61,674 nt of DNA from a virus, in IMG/VR virus record IMGVR_UViG_3300042691_006837, positions 1 to 61,674 of that record; one strand, written 5' to 3'. A model generated the notes under the pieces. That model did no database searches, was not told the DNA's origin, and saw nothing but the letters and a program-made list of their open reading frames with translations. The translations under genes and the position numbers were made by a program. Of this stretch, positions 54,211-61,674 are shown piece after piece; the stretch's first letter is position 1; every line of letters begins with the position of its first letter.

Positions 54211-57200
54211 TTAAGCGGGCATGTACCGCATTGGGTTAATTTCTTTACCTTGCTTTGTAGTGCCGGTACGAGCCTGTCGTACTTTGTCCATCATTGCATA
54301 GAGCTTCTTAGGCCCAACTTTTTTAACTACTTCAGGCGGAATCACAGCTTCACCGTCTGCAACTCGAGCAGGTTGTCTACCAGCAATCGTAGTCGGAATT
54401 GAATCGCTCATGCCGTCCCCATCACCTTTAATTGGTGAAGCGCCGTATTTTTTAGCCAGCATCTTAAGCCCAGCATCGGTACTGCCGTTGCCTAAGTGCG
54501 CAACAACGTCGGCGGGAACCACAAAGCTACCTTCTTTCAGACCACCTGCGGCCATGTCGTAGCCTAATTCATCAGTAACTGGACCACCTTCAGCGTACTG
54601 GAGCGGATACCGGCTCATAATTCCGTAAGCAAGATTCCGCATGCGCTCTTCTTCGTCTTCCTGCGCAATTTTTGCTGCCGCTTGCTTATCCATACCCTCA
54701 GTCGTAGAAACGCCAGTTAAAGCGACGGTTCCGGCAGTCATGGGAGTTAATGGTTTATCAGTAAACGGATTTACACCGCCAGCTTCTTGAGCAGCAGTTT
54801 GAATTGCTTTGTCACTGCTAAGCAACTTAGGAGCGCCTGTAATACTAGACTTAATGTTTTGCCCCGTTGCTTTTGCGTAATCCGTAAAGCCAGAACCTTC
54901 GGGAAGATCAGTAATGAACCCACGTGATGTCGTCGGAGCTGGTGCTGTCGGCGTAGTGGGCACTGCAGTTATTGGGGGTAATTCTGCGGGTGGGGGAGCA
55001 AAGAACTGAGGTCCACCCCCACCGTAAACGTCGCCAAGCCGATCAAAAGCCATATCAGAAGGTGGGGTGGCTGGTGCAGATGCAGCACCGAAAATGTCAG
55101 ACCCGCCACTGTAAACATCAGCCAACGGATCAATTGCAGCGGTTTTAGCAGCCTCACCAGCTGCAGCTGCGCTACGAGCTAAGCTACCCAGACCATACGA
55201 TGTGATGCCGCTAACCAAAGCGCGTTTAAAATCAAACGTCTTGCCACCTTTACCGCCCGCAAAGCCGCCTGCAATACCACTAAGAGCAGCGGCCATTGGA
55301 AGTCCAATGCCGGGGATAAACGGGATCACAAATTGAGCAACCTTAGCTATGGGCTTAATAATTCGTTTGAATGTTCTATCTAACCAGCCAAACTCAGGTA
55401 GGCCAGTCTCGGGGTTGATCGTGCCAGAGCCGCCCATCTGCATCGCTAGAGCCTGAAGTCCAGCTACCTCGTCAGGGGTCATGTGAACTAGCATGGTGTC
55501 GTCACCACGGCCTTTGTCCTGAACTTTTTTGGCTAAGGAGGCAATACCGCCGTCGGCCATACCAATATAACCGCCTTCGCGTGCAGGTACAAAATTAAGC
55601 GTCGCAGGTGGGCCACTAGTAGTGTTAGTGTCTGGTGGAGCCTCTGGTACTCGAACAGTAGTACCTGGTGTAGGAGGGTTATACGGAACAATCCCAGACG
55701 GCACATTAGTTGGTAGCACAAGTGTTCGAGGTGCTACATATCCTTGGGACGCCGCGATTAAAGCAGCAACATCCTGGGCACCTTGATACTGCGGAGACAA
55801 GTTAATTGCTGGGCGTGCAGGTGTAGCAGGTACCCCCGTGTACGGAGTCGGTGCAGCCATCCCAGGAACAACCGCAGCGCCAGGAGCCGAGCCACCAAGC
55901 AACGGGCGATCAGCAAAAGTCTGGAAGGGCTTCAAAGCACCAAGACCAGCTGGCTGCTGCGCAAACTCAACTTGTCCATACTGAGGACGCTGGGTCTTAA
56001 CTAAAGCACCTTCAAGAGCGTTGATTGCTTCGCGTGCTTTAACTTCGGCATTAGCCTGGTTGATGATGTCGGCCTGAGTAGCCTGAGTGTTGTAGCCGGT
56101 AAAAGCCTCTTTGCCAAAAGCGTATGGAACATTCAACTCTCTGGCACGGTCAGCCACCATAAAATTGGATGGCGCATACGGGGTACCGAGAGAATCAAGT
56201 ACGCCTTGAATTTCTTTAGCACGTGCCTGAGCATCAGCCAACGTATTGCCTGCGCCAAGCTGGAACCCGTATAACTCGTCAAGAACAACGTGAGCCTGCG
56301 GCTTATTAAGGGCTGTAAAGATCTTACTTACATCGTTACCTGCGGAGCGAAGCTCAGTCTGCAACGTGCGGAACTCATCAGCCGACATAGCCCCACTATT
56401 TAAAGCACGGGCAGCGGCAGCAGCGACAGCACCAGATTGCAGGATGTTCTCGCCAGCAGTAGCGGTGTACCCAGGAGCCTCGGGGATGCCAGTAGTAAAA
56501 GTTGAACGGACCGTGCCTTGGGTTACCGGAGCTGCAAACTGAACGGCTTGCCCATCAATATAAGAAAGGTTAGCTGCATCAGCAGGTACGTCGTAAATAC
56601 TCTGAGTAAGGCCTCGACCGCCATAAGGGTCGGCTTCAAGGTCTGGAGAAATAATGTTGGTGTAGTAGCCCTCGGCAACAGCTTGTGCAGCTTTAGCAAT
56701 ATCCGTGTTTTGAGCACCACCCTCTAGATAATCTTTAAGCGCACGCTCAGCAAGTCCCGGATCTGTCTGCATCCGACTAAACCAATACTGGAAACCCTCT
56801 TGCTCGGGGTTACGCTCAAACATCTGACGGTAGCCGCTAGTCAGCAACTGAGTGTCGTAGTTTTGTCCTTCGAGAGAGCGGTTTAACGACTGGTTAATGT
56901 CGTTGATGCTGCTGCCCTGCTCTAGCTTTGCGATGTAGTCTCTAAGACCTGTGGCGTCGGCTTCACGGCCAAGCTGCTCACGATACGCAGCTATAACTGC
57001 TTTCTCACGAATTTCGGCAGCGGAAACTTCTTTAGCGTCGTTACCGGTAGCTGACTTACCAATAATATCGTAGGCCTCGGCAGCGGTTTTGCCTTTAAGC
57101 TGCTCAATCCAATAATCCAAGCCGTTTTTATCTGGCGAACGCTCAAATAGGTCTTGATAAATAGCCTCGATTTCCCCGCCGGTCACGTACCGTTTGGGCT

Positions 57201-57231
57201 TCAGGGAAGTTTGTCCTTTGGATTTAGCCAT
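54211..57231 (-). CDS. Internal virion protein with DUF4214-like repeats
   Basis: A 1,006-residue protein. Three helical repeats at about residues 20-160 have the DUF4214 pattern: IYQDLFERSPDKNGLDYWI, YREQLGREADATGLRDYI, YRQMFERNPEQEGFQYWF. Residues about 615-680 are hydrophobic (IAKVAQFVIPFIPGIGLPMA) and could cross a membrane. The C-terminal 130 residues (GSFVVPADVVAHLGNGSTDA, DGEAVIPPEVVKKVGP) form a domain found in internal virion proteins of aquatic phages. It is the largest after the 2,196-residue protein and lies in the same operon. Confidence 0.75.
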   Translation of the reverse strand: MAKSKGQTSLKPKRYVTGGEIEAIYQDLFERSPDKNGLDYWIEQLKGKTAAEAYDIIGKSATGNDAKEVSAAEIREKAVIAAYREQLGREADATGLRDYIAKLEQGSSINDINQSLNRSLEGQNYDTQLLTSGYRQMFERNPEQEGFQYWFSRMQTDPGLAERALKDYLEGGAQNTDIAKAAQAVAEGYYTNIISPDLEADPYGGRGLTQSIYDVPADAANLSYIDGQAVQFAAPVTQGTVRSTFTTGIPEAPGYTATAGENILQSGAVAAAAARALNSGAMSADEFRTLQTELRSAGNDVSKIFTALNKPQAHVVLDELYGFQLGAGNTLADAQARAKEIQGVLDSLGTPYAPSNFMVADRARELNVPYAFGKEAFTGYNTQATQADIINQANAEVKAREAINALEGALVKTQRPQYGQVEFAQQPAGLGALKPFQTFADRPLLGGSAPGAAVVPGMAAPTPYTGVPATPARPAINLSPQYQGAQDVAALIAASQGYVAPRTLVLPTNVPSGIVPYNPPTPGTTVRVPEAPPDTNTTSGPPATLNFVPAREGGYIGMADGGIASLAKKVQDKGRGDDTMLVHMTPDEVAGLQALAMQMGGSGTINPETGLPEFGWLDRTFKRIIKPIAKVAQFVIPFIPGIGLPMAAALSGIAGGFAGGKGGKTFDFKRALVSGITSYGLGSLARSAAAAGEAAKTAAIDPLADVYSGGSDIFGAASAPATPPSDMAFDRLGDVYGGGGPQFFAPPPAELPPITAVPTTPTAPAPTTSRGFITDLPEGSGFTDYAKATGQNIKSSITGAPKLLSSDKAIQTAAQEAGGVNPFTDKPLTPMTAGTVALTGVSTTEGMDKQAAAKIAQEDEEERMRNLAYGIMSRYPLQYAEGGPVTDELGYDMAAGGLKEGSFVVPADVVAHLGNGSTDAGLKMLAKKYGASPIKGDGDGMSDSIPTTIAGRQPARVADGEAVIPPEVVKKVGPKKLYAMMDKVRQARTGTTKQGKEINPMRYMPA

Positions 57232-57252
57232 GAGCGGATTATCCTAGATCTG

Positions 57253-58425
57253 TCAAGGGGTTACAACAGCAATAACGGGAGTGCCAACCTCACCGGCACC
57301 AGCTACACCAACCGGGGTAACCCTAGTGAGGGCTGCTACAGGGGCTGAGACATAAGCTACGGTTGCAATTATTGATGGGGTGGCTGGAATAGCAGGTGTA
57401 GTGCCGGAAGCCGATACCGCAGGTAATGCTTGAATCGTACAGGCGGTATTGTAGGTATGCCACATGATCTCAATGTAATCATTTGCGGCAAGGTCAATAA
57501 AAAAGTTCAAAGCCCCAATTAAGTGGCCGTCAATTGAGCCGTGTTTGTTTGGTACCGAAAACTGACTGTTGCTATGGGCTATATCTGCGGCCGAACTTAA
57601 TACCCCATTCTTCCTAAACCAAACGTCAATATCATGGATCTGAGAATCGGTGTTTACAAACTGCGCACTGAACTGAAGGTTGTACCTTCCAGGGTAAGTA
57701 ACCACTAACTTAGATGCTCTTGTCCCTGTTATGGTGGTGCTAGATACCGTCTGAGAGACACTGACCGTATACGTGCCTGTACCTCCTGGTGTTCCGGTAA
57801 GCTGGGTCACAATGTACGTATTAGCAGAAACCCCAGTGCCTGTAATTATCATCCCCGGCAAGATGCTACCTGCGCTATTAGCCGTAACCGTCATGGTCGT
57901 AGTGGCTATTGAGGCTGTAAATGTTGTTGTATGGCTACCTATGCTTACACCGTAACTGTAATCCGTGGTGTCATAGGTCATTGCATAAGCAGTAGCAATA
58001 TTCCCGTCAGCCTGATTTAGGGTGCTTGAAAACGCCCCATGCGGGAAGTTGATCTCCCTACCAGAACCTGTAAACAGGGACGCATTAGCCTGCGCAGCAG
58101 TCATGTTGCCAAAGACTGCATTACCACCCTGAAATGACCCGGAAGTCATTAAGTTAGCTACGAGGTTTGTGAAGTCCCCGTACTCGGCATCCATCGACCC
58201 GCCGGTAAAAGTGCTGGCCGTCACACTGTCAGCCGTTACGTCGCCACCGGTAAAGTCACCCCCTATAAACTGCAGCGCCCGATAGGAGTTAGCCTGGTTG
58301 GGGGTTTGGGAGTCAAGCTGCGAAAAGTACAAACCCAGAACACGAACGATCTGGGTCATATAGAGCTGGTCGTAGACCTTCGGGGGAACGGGCAGCGGTG
58401 GCGCCCGGAACTTCTCCATTGCCAT
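57253..58425 (-). CDS. Tail fibre-like virion protein
   Basis: A 390-residue protein. The front (VYDQLYMTQIVRVLGLYFSQL) resembles tail attachment segments after the gp10-like protein. Residues about 165-235 form an inserted beta domain (ASIATTTMTVTANSAGSI, GTGVSANTYIVTQLTG, TGTYTVSVSQTVSST) common in aquatic phage tail proteins. The end GVAGAGEVGTPVIAVV resembles the repeat unit of the protein at 6645-7709. The ATG shares a base with the tail protein's stop. Confidence 0.65.
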   Translation of the reverse strand: MAMEKFRAPPLPVPPKVYDQLYMTQIVRVLGLYFSQLDSQTPNQANSYRALQFIGGDFTGGDVTADSVTASTFTGGSMDAEYGDFTNLVANLMTSGSFQGGNAVFGNMTAAQANASLFTGSGREINFPHGAFSSTLNQADGNIATAYAMTYDTTDYSYGVSIGSHTTTFTASIATTTMTVTANSAGSILPGMIITGTGVSANTYIVTQLTGTPGGTGTYTVSVSQTVSSTTITGTRASKLVVTYPGRYNLQFSAQFVNTDSQIHDIDVWFRKNGVLSSAADIAHSNSQFSVPNKHGSIDGHLIGALNFFIDLAANDYIEIMWHTYNTACTIQALPAVSASGTTPAIPATPSIIATVAYVSAPVAALTRVTPVGVAGAGEVGTPVIAVVTP

Positions 58426-60314
58426 TAGCGCATACCATCCGGGCGAACATCGAGACGAGGGCTACCTAGCTGCCATTGCACACCTAGATCTTCTGAACTT
58501 ACTTTTAGCGCCATTTGACGGGCACGGGCACGGATAAAGACTTGATCTGTATAGACGTCAACAGAGCTTTCAACTACAGGTTGTCCATCAAAAGCGTCTT
58601 GCTGATAGGACGCCCCCGGGAAGTTTCTGGGCCGTACAGCAAACGTAACCTCGGGCGTTGCCGCCGTGGACCCACTAAAGTTGACATCCGGAATGATCCG
58701 TCGGCTGAGCATAAATTTATCGCCGTCGGCTAAGTCAAAATCTGAAGACTGGATGTAAGACACCATCGGGGCGCCGTTATCGTCAACCCCACGCTCATGG
58801 TCATAAAGGATACCGCCGTAGCCGGTAGCCTGCGGGTAGGTACGAAGCGGGTTATCCAACCAAGCAGTGCGGTTCAGAGAGCCGTAGAACCATACGTTCT
58901 CCATATAGTTAAAGACCACATAGCTGTCGACCGTGTCCGAGTTAGCCGAGCAGTAGAACCACCAAATCTCATGGTAGCCCTCGTTAGTGCCGCAGATAAT
59001 CTGGTCGGTCTGGTTGTAGTTTAGGTTGCTAAACACGTGGTTTCGCAAGGTGCAGGGGAGCGTCTCAACCCGCCCAGAGTAGGCGAAGAACTTATCCTGG
59101 CCCATCCAATAGGTCACGTTGTTAGCCGAGATACAGGCACGGGGGCCAATAATTGAGATGTTGTCGGCGTATTCTTGAACACCAAAAACGTCCACAGTAC
59201 CTAGGTACTGCAGGGTGTACAAGTGGGTCTGGGTCCAGACTAGGATTTCCTGCCGAACCGCAAGAGCGCGAACAATGTTCGAACCCCTCGAAACGCGAAG
59301 GAAACCAGCCGAATTGGTCGGGGTAGGCGTCCAGTTCGTAGGATCATCCTGATTCGCCCATCTAATGAGAAGAGGGTCGAAAGCACCGCCGCCAAAAGGA
59401 GTAGCGCCAAAGGCCAAAAGATGCTTATCGTTTTGCGATACAAGTACCTGCATAGCCTCTGAAGGAACATCGCTAGCCCCCGGTAATGAAGACAAAAGAA
59501 CCGCCCGAACCCCAAGTGGCACCGCAGCATTGACGTTAGTACCCCGCTGCCAGTAGTAAATAGGACCGTTGCGGATGTTCATTGCCAGGTCGTTGTCGAA
59601 CTGATCAAACCACCAATCGCGTTGGGGTAGGAATACCGGCGTAGCGCTACCTAAACCCCAAGGCTCAGTACCCCAAGTGCTTGTGCCCCAACCGTAACCA
59701 AAGGTCGTGATGTCATACCCAGGGGAGATCTCAAAAGCGGCTACGACAGCGCCACCGCCGTTACCTGAGTCAGAAGCATTAGATTCTACGGGTAAACCCG
59801 TAGTTGGGCTTTTAGCAACAATGGTGTACGAGTCGGCATTGATAACGGTAGCGATCTCGTAGTTCTGGTTAAGAACAGCAGCCGTAATATTTCCGCCAAG
59901 ACTTACTGCCCCAGAGAAAGTTACAAAATCTCCGACGTTGGCGCCATGCGCTAAGTCTGTCACCGTAATAGTGCTACTGAAAGGTGCAACGGTGTCGGCG
60001 GCAAAAGTGGTTTGGCCTGCACCGGATGTAGCCCGAAGCGGCGTAATATCGTAGTAGATAGCACCGGCCTCGATGTACACCTTTTTACTGGTACCAACAG
60101 CCAGAAGGTCGTCGTTATAGCTGGTAAACCAACCAAACATCTGCCGACAGATACCGAGAAAGGTCTGGGATGTAGCAGCAAGCCAGCCGCCTAGCTTTTG
60201 TGGGTAGCCTGAACGAAACCGGATTTTGTCGCAGGCGAACCAACCGCCCTCATTGGTGTAGTTGGTCTGATCTCTGTTAACGCCCGGTCGAAACTGTAGT
60301 TTTATAAAGGACAT
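58425..60314 (-). CDS. P22 gp10-like tail hub / DNA-stabilisation protein
   Basis: A 629-residue protein. It starts FIKLQFRPGVNRDQTNYTNEGGW and has DKIRFRSGYPQKLGGW, the signature opening of phage stabilisation proteins (P22 gp10 type). Beta-propeller-like segments follow (NDLLAVGTSKKVYI, RALAVRQEILVWTQTHLYTLQYL, ISANNVTYWMGQDKFFAYSG). An inserted W-G motif (YGWGTSTWGTEPWGLG) is shared with the repeat protein. It forms the tail nozzle/hub closing the portal channel. It is transcribed after the endolysin, two bases apart. Confidence 0.82.
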   Translation of the reverse strand: MSFIKLQFRPGVNRDQTNYTNEGGWFACDKIRFRSGYPQKLGGWLAATSQTFLGICRQMFGWFTSYNDDLLAVGTSKKVYIEAGAIYYDITPLRATSGAGQTTFAADTVAPFSSTITVTDLAHGANVGDFVTFSGAVSLGGNITAAVLNQNYEIATVINADSYTIVAKSPTTGLPVESNASDSGNGGGAVVAAFEISPGYDITTFGYGWGTSTWGTEPWGLGSATPVFLPQRDWWFDQFDNDLAMNIRNGPIYYWQRGTNVNAAVPLGVRAVLLSSLPGASDVPSEAMQVLVSQNDKHLLAFGATPFGGGAFDPLLIRWANQDDPTNWTPTPTNSAGFLRVSRGSNIVRALAVRQEILVWTQTHLYTLQYLGTVDVFGVQEYADNISIIGPRACISANNVTYWMGQDKFFAYSGRVETLPCTLRNHVFSNLNYNQTDQIICGTNEGYHEIWWFYCSANSDTVDSYVVFNYMENVWFYGSLNRTAWLDNPLRTYPQATGYGGILYDHERGVDDNGAPMVSYIQSSDFDLADGDKFMLSRRIIPDVNFSGSTAATPEVTFAVRPRNFPGASYQQDAFDGQPVVESSVDVYTDQVFIRARARQMALKVSSEDLGVQWQLGSPRLDVRPDGMR

Positions 60315-60316
60315 GA

Positions 60317-60823
60317 TCAGCTCATAAATAAGGCAACTTCGGCTTTGCGGCGACGCACCAACCCAGGTAACACCTTGCCACCGCCCTTGGTGTACATCAT
60401 AAAGCCTTCTGCAATTCTATCCAAGGAGTCGTCACGCAAAATGCGCTGACGGAGGGTTGACCGTTGAAACCCACCTACTCCTATGTTGTAGGAAAGAGCG
60501 ACACAAGCATCAAAAAGGCCTTGATTCCCAGATAGATTGGGAGCAAGTCGAAGAACACCACGTTCAAAACTGACGAGCAGATTCTTGAAGCGATCCTCCA
60601 ACTCCGGCTTCGTCCATACGCGATTGTGTTCTGGTGCAAGTGGGTACTCCTTACGAATTAGTCCTGTGTAGCCTTCCTTACGAACCATCGGCAATTTGAT
60701 CTGATCCTGATGAAGCACCTCACCCCAACCCACAGTCCAAAGATGCGCCGGGCATAAATAAGGCTTATTCCGATACCCTTCAAACTCGTGCATCAGGTGA
60801 ATGCCTTTATCAGACGTTTTCAC
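60317..60823 (-). CDS. Endolysin (T4/P22-type lysozyme)
   Basis: A 168-residue glycoside hydrolase of family 24, which cuts the glycan strands of peptidoglycan. With the GTG start at 60823, the catalytic set is E15-x8-C24-x5-T30 (FEGYRNKPYLCPAHLWT), the P22-type version with Cys in place of Asp. I choose this GTG because it overlaps the TGA of the tiny gene upstream (GTGA). FDACVALSYNIGVGGF near residue 108 and KVLPGLVRRRKAEVALF near the end are typical. There is no signal peptide, so export depends on the holin. Confidence 0.92.
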   Translation of the reverse strand: MKTSDKGIHLMHEFEGYRNKPYLCPAHLWTVGWGEVLHQDQIKLPMVRKEGYTGLIRKEYPLAPEHNRVWTKPELEDRFKNLLVSFERGVLRLAPNLSGNQGLFDACVALSYNIGVGGFQRSTLRQRILRDDSLDRIAEGFMMYTKGGGKVLPGLVRRRKAEVALFMS

Positions 60824-60885
60824 GATAACCAGCCCACGAAAAAGCAAGCTCCGCCAAACACCAGCCAGGTCAAGGTATCACTCAT
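60820..60885 (-). CDS. 21-residue membrane peptide in the lysis cassette
   Basis: A tiny frame between holin and endolysin. The ATG overlaps the holin TGA (ATGA) and its TGA overlaps the endolysin GTG (GTGA), so it is translationally coupled at both ends. The product starts MSDTLTWLVF and continues GGACFFVGWL, nearly all hydrophobic, enough for one membrane helix. It could aid holin action or only serve to couple translation. Confidence 0.6.
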   Translation of the reverse strand: MSDTLTWLVFGGACFFVGWLS

Positions 60886-61388
60886 TTCTTGGTCCATCCA
60901 CGGCTGCCGAACCAAAACCCTATAATTCCGCCGAGCATGGCCATCTCATCAGCGCTGAAAATCAGGTCGGTCGCCCGAATAAAATCGTCCACCGTAAGGG
61001 GGCCAAGGCCCTCTTTAAACAGCAAGAAGTAGGCTAGACCAGCGTTTACTAATACCAGCTCGAGTACAAAAATATATGTCACGGTGGGGCGTACTGTAGC
61101 TACGTAGTTAACGGCCCACTTGCTAGCCTTTTCCATGACTTTTTCGTCGTGTTTTAGGGCCGCTTCCGTCATCTGGGCCTCGGCCTGCATGGCTACCTGG
61201 TCGGTGCGAATCTCCTCGATACGCTGCTGGGCGGCAAAACCCTGCGCAGCCATTTGAAGCTGAACTTCGTTCTGAAGACGGGCCAAAGCAATCTCATGGG
61301 ACTGATCAGCCTTGTTTTGGAAGAACTCAAGTAGTTTAGGCAGGCCAGATACCAGTAGGCCGCCAAGGGTGGAAATGAGGCTTAACAT
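60882..61388 (-). CDS. Holin, 3-TM gene-transfer-release type
   Basis: A 168-residue protein. An N-terminal hydrophobic segment (LISTLGGLLVSGLPKLLEFF), a charged coiled coil (residues 27-85), a long transmembrane helix (VRPTVTYIFVLELVLVNAGL, AYFLLF) and a C-terminal one (MAMLGGIIGFWFGSRG) fit the 3-TM holins first described in gene transfer agents. The ATG overlaps the end of the upstream membrane protein by 7 bp. It would open the inner membrane for the lysozyme encoded downstream. The long coiled coil is typical of this family. Confidence 0.85.
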   Translation of the reverse strand: MLSLISTLGGLLVSGLPKLLEFFQNKADQSHEIALARLQNEVQLQMAAQGFAAQQRIEEIRTDQVAMQAEAQMTEAALKHDEKVMEKASKWAVNYVATVRPTVTYIFVLELVLVNAGLAYFLLFKEGLGPLTVDDFIRATDLIFSADEMAMLGGIIGFWFGSRGWTKK

Positions 61389-61674
61389 TTGGAATTCTCC
61401 ATGTTGACTGTGTCATCCCCCTTACGGACGGTGACTTTTCCGTCTTCTACATCAACCCGCATAGGGGCTTCCTTCTGATCAAGACGGGCAATAAGGTTCT
61501 GAATAACCTGAAACTCAGGTTTGTCTTCTTTGTCTTTGGTGCCGGTAATCCCTGCAATCATTGAGATTAGGGCCATGATGACGCCAGAGGCCATGCCCAC
61601 AATTGGAGTCAAAGCCTCGGCTGAAAGTTGCATGGCAGAGTAAATCACCATGCCAACCATAAGAACGATGGCCG
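61382..61674 (-). CDS. Junction-spanning small membrane protein (C-terminal part)
   Basis: The 3' part of the 115-residue protein whose first 23 codons lie at 58-112 at the other end of the window. In this part a second hydrophobic segment (VGMASGVIMALISMIAGITG) follows, then a charged soluble tail (DKEDKPEFQVIQNLIARLDQ, VTVRKGDDTVN). An internal ATG at 61660 would give a truncated start but is not needed once the ends are joined. It overlaps the holin ATG by 7 bp and may act with it (antiholin or accessory), which is inference from position. Confidence 0.85.
   Translation of the reverse strand, partial: AIVLMVGMVIYSAMQLSAEALTPIVGMASGVIMALISMIAGITGTKDKEDKPEFQVIQNLIARLDQKEAPMRVDVEDGKVTVRKGDDTVNMENSKC
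61618..61674. repeat. Terminal direct repeat, right copy
   Basis: Identical to bases 1-57. Position 61617 (T) and position 58 mark where the match ends on each side. Removing one copy gives a 61,617-bp circle. Confidence 0.95.

Noticed and set aside
59265-59300. tRNA-like TTCGAA segment
   Set aside because: GTTCGAACCCC looks like a T-arm, but there is no acceptor stem or anticodon arm around it and it lies inside the gp10-like coding sequence.
1-61674. True biological terminal repeats
   Set aside because: 57 bp is far shorter than known phage direct terminal repeats, and a gene is split exactly there. An assembly overlap of a circular genome is simpler.

Overview
The window is a complete, circular (or circularly permuted) genome of a tailed double-stranded DNA phage, most like the P22-type podoviruses known from aquatic metagenomes. 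The first 57 bases recur exactly as the last 57, and a small membrane-protein gene is cut by the window edge and reads through when the ends are joined, so the unit length is 61,617 bp. The host is probably a Gram-negative aquatic bacterium: promoters are of the sigma-70 type, most ribosome sites are GGAG-like, and the lysis genes are an SAR/T4-lysozyme-type enzyme and a 3-TM holin. I see no integrase, excisionase, phage RNA polymerase, tRNA, CRISPR array or transposon. The phage looks lytic and appears to rely on host RNA polymerase.

Layout. (1) Positions 23,010 down to 1, and on across the junction to 45,167, are read leftward on the minus strand. In order of transcription they hold: small and large terminase, portal, a GroES-like co-chaperonin, scaffold, major capsid protein with a terminator behind it, a row of very small basic virion proteins sharing a C-terminal tag, tail adaptors, tandem paralogous structural proteins, tail fibres, three 2-oxoglutarate/Fe(II) oxygenases with a collagen-like glycine-rich protein, then (over the junction) small membrane proteins, holin, a 21-residue membrane peptide, endolysin, a P22 gp10-like tail protein, and four large proteins that look like internal/ejected virion proteins (including 1,006 and 2,196 residues). 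(2) Positions 23,648 to 45,066 are read rightward and hold early and replication genes: unknown early proteins, a DksA/TraR-like zinc finger protein, a MoxR AAA+ ATPase / VWA metallopeptidase-like / DUF3150-like trio, four nuclease-like proteins, family A DNA polymerase, SNF2-type helicase, a candidate ssDNA-binding protein and a primase-helicase fusion. (3) The two arms diverge from a 637-bp control region at 23,011-23,647 and converge on a terminator at 45,142-45,167.

Control signals are unusually visible. Four sigma-70-like promoters precede blocks of the rightward arm, one of them (25,104) a perfect consensus. A 29-bp dyad element (GAACA...CCG-N7-CGG...TGTTC) occurs five times, always with a 7-base spacer and usually just before a gene. 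Between 24,602 and 25,103 there is a non-coding block dense with AATGTTCTA repeats in both orientations plus other direct repeats, a good candidate for a replication origin or operator array. The primase-helicase gene has a 91-base leader whose two perfect stems are interleaved as in an H-type pseudoknot.

The most intriguing system is the cassette at 2,414-4,978: three different 2OG-Fe(II) oxygenases directly upstream of a protein rich in X-Pro-Gly tripeptides, the substrate pattern of collagen prolyl hydroxylases. It suggests, but does not prove, that the phage hydroxylates its own collagen-like tail protein.
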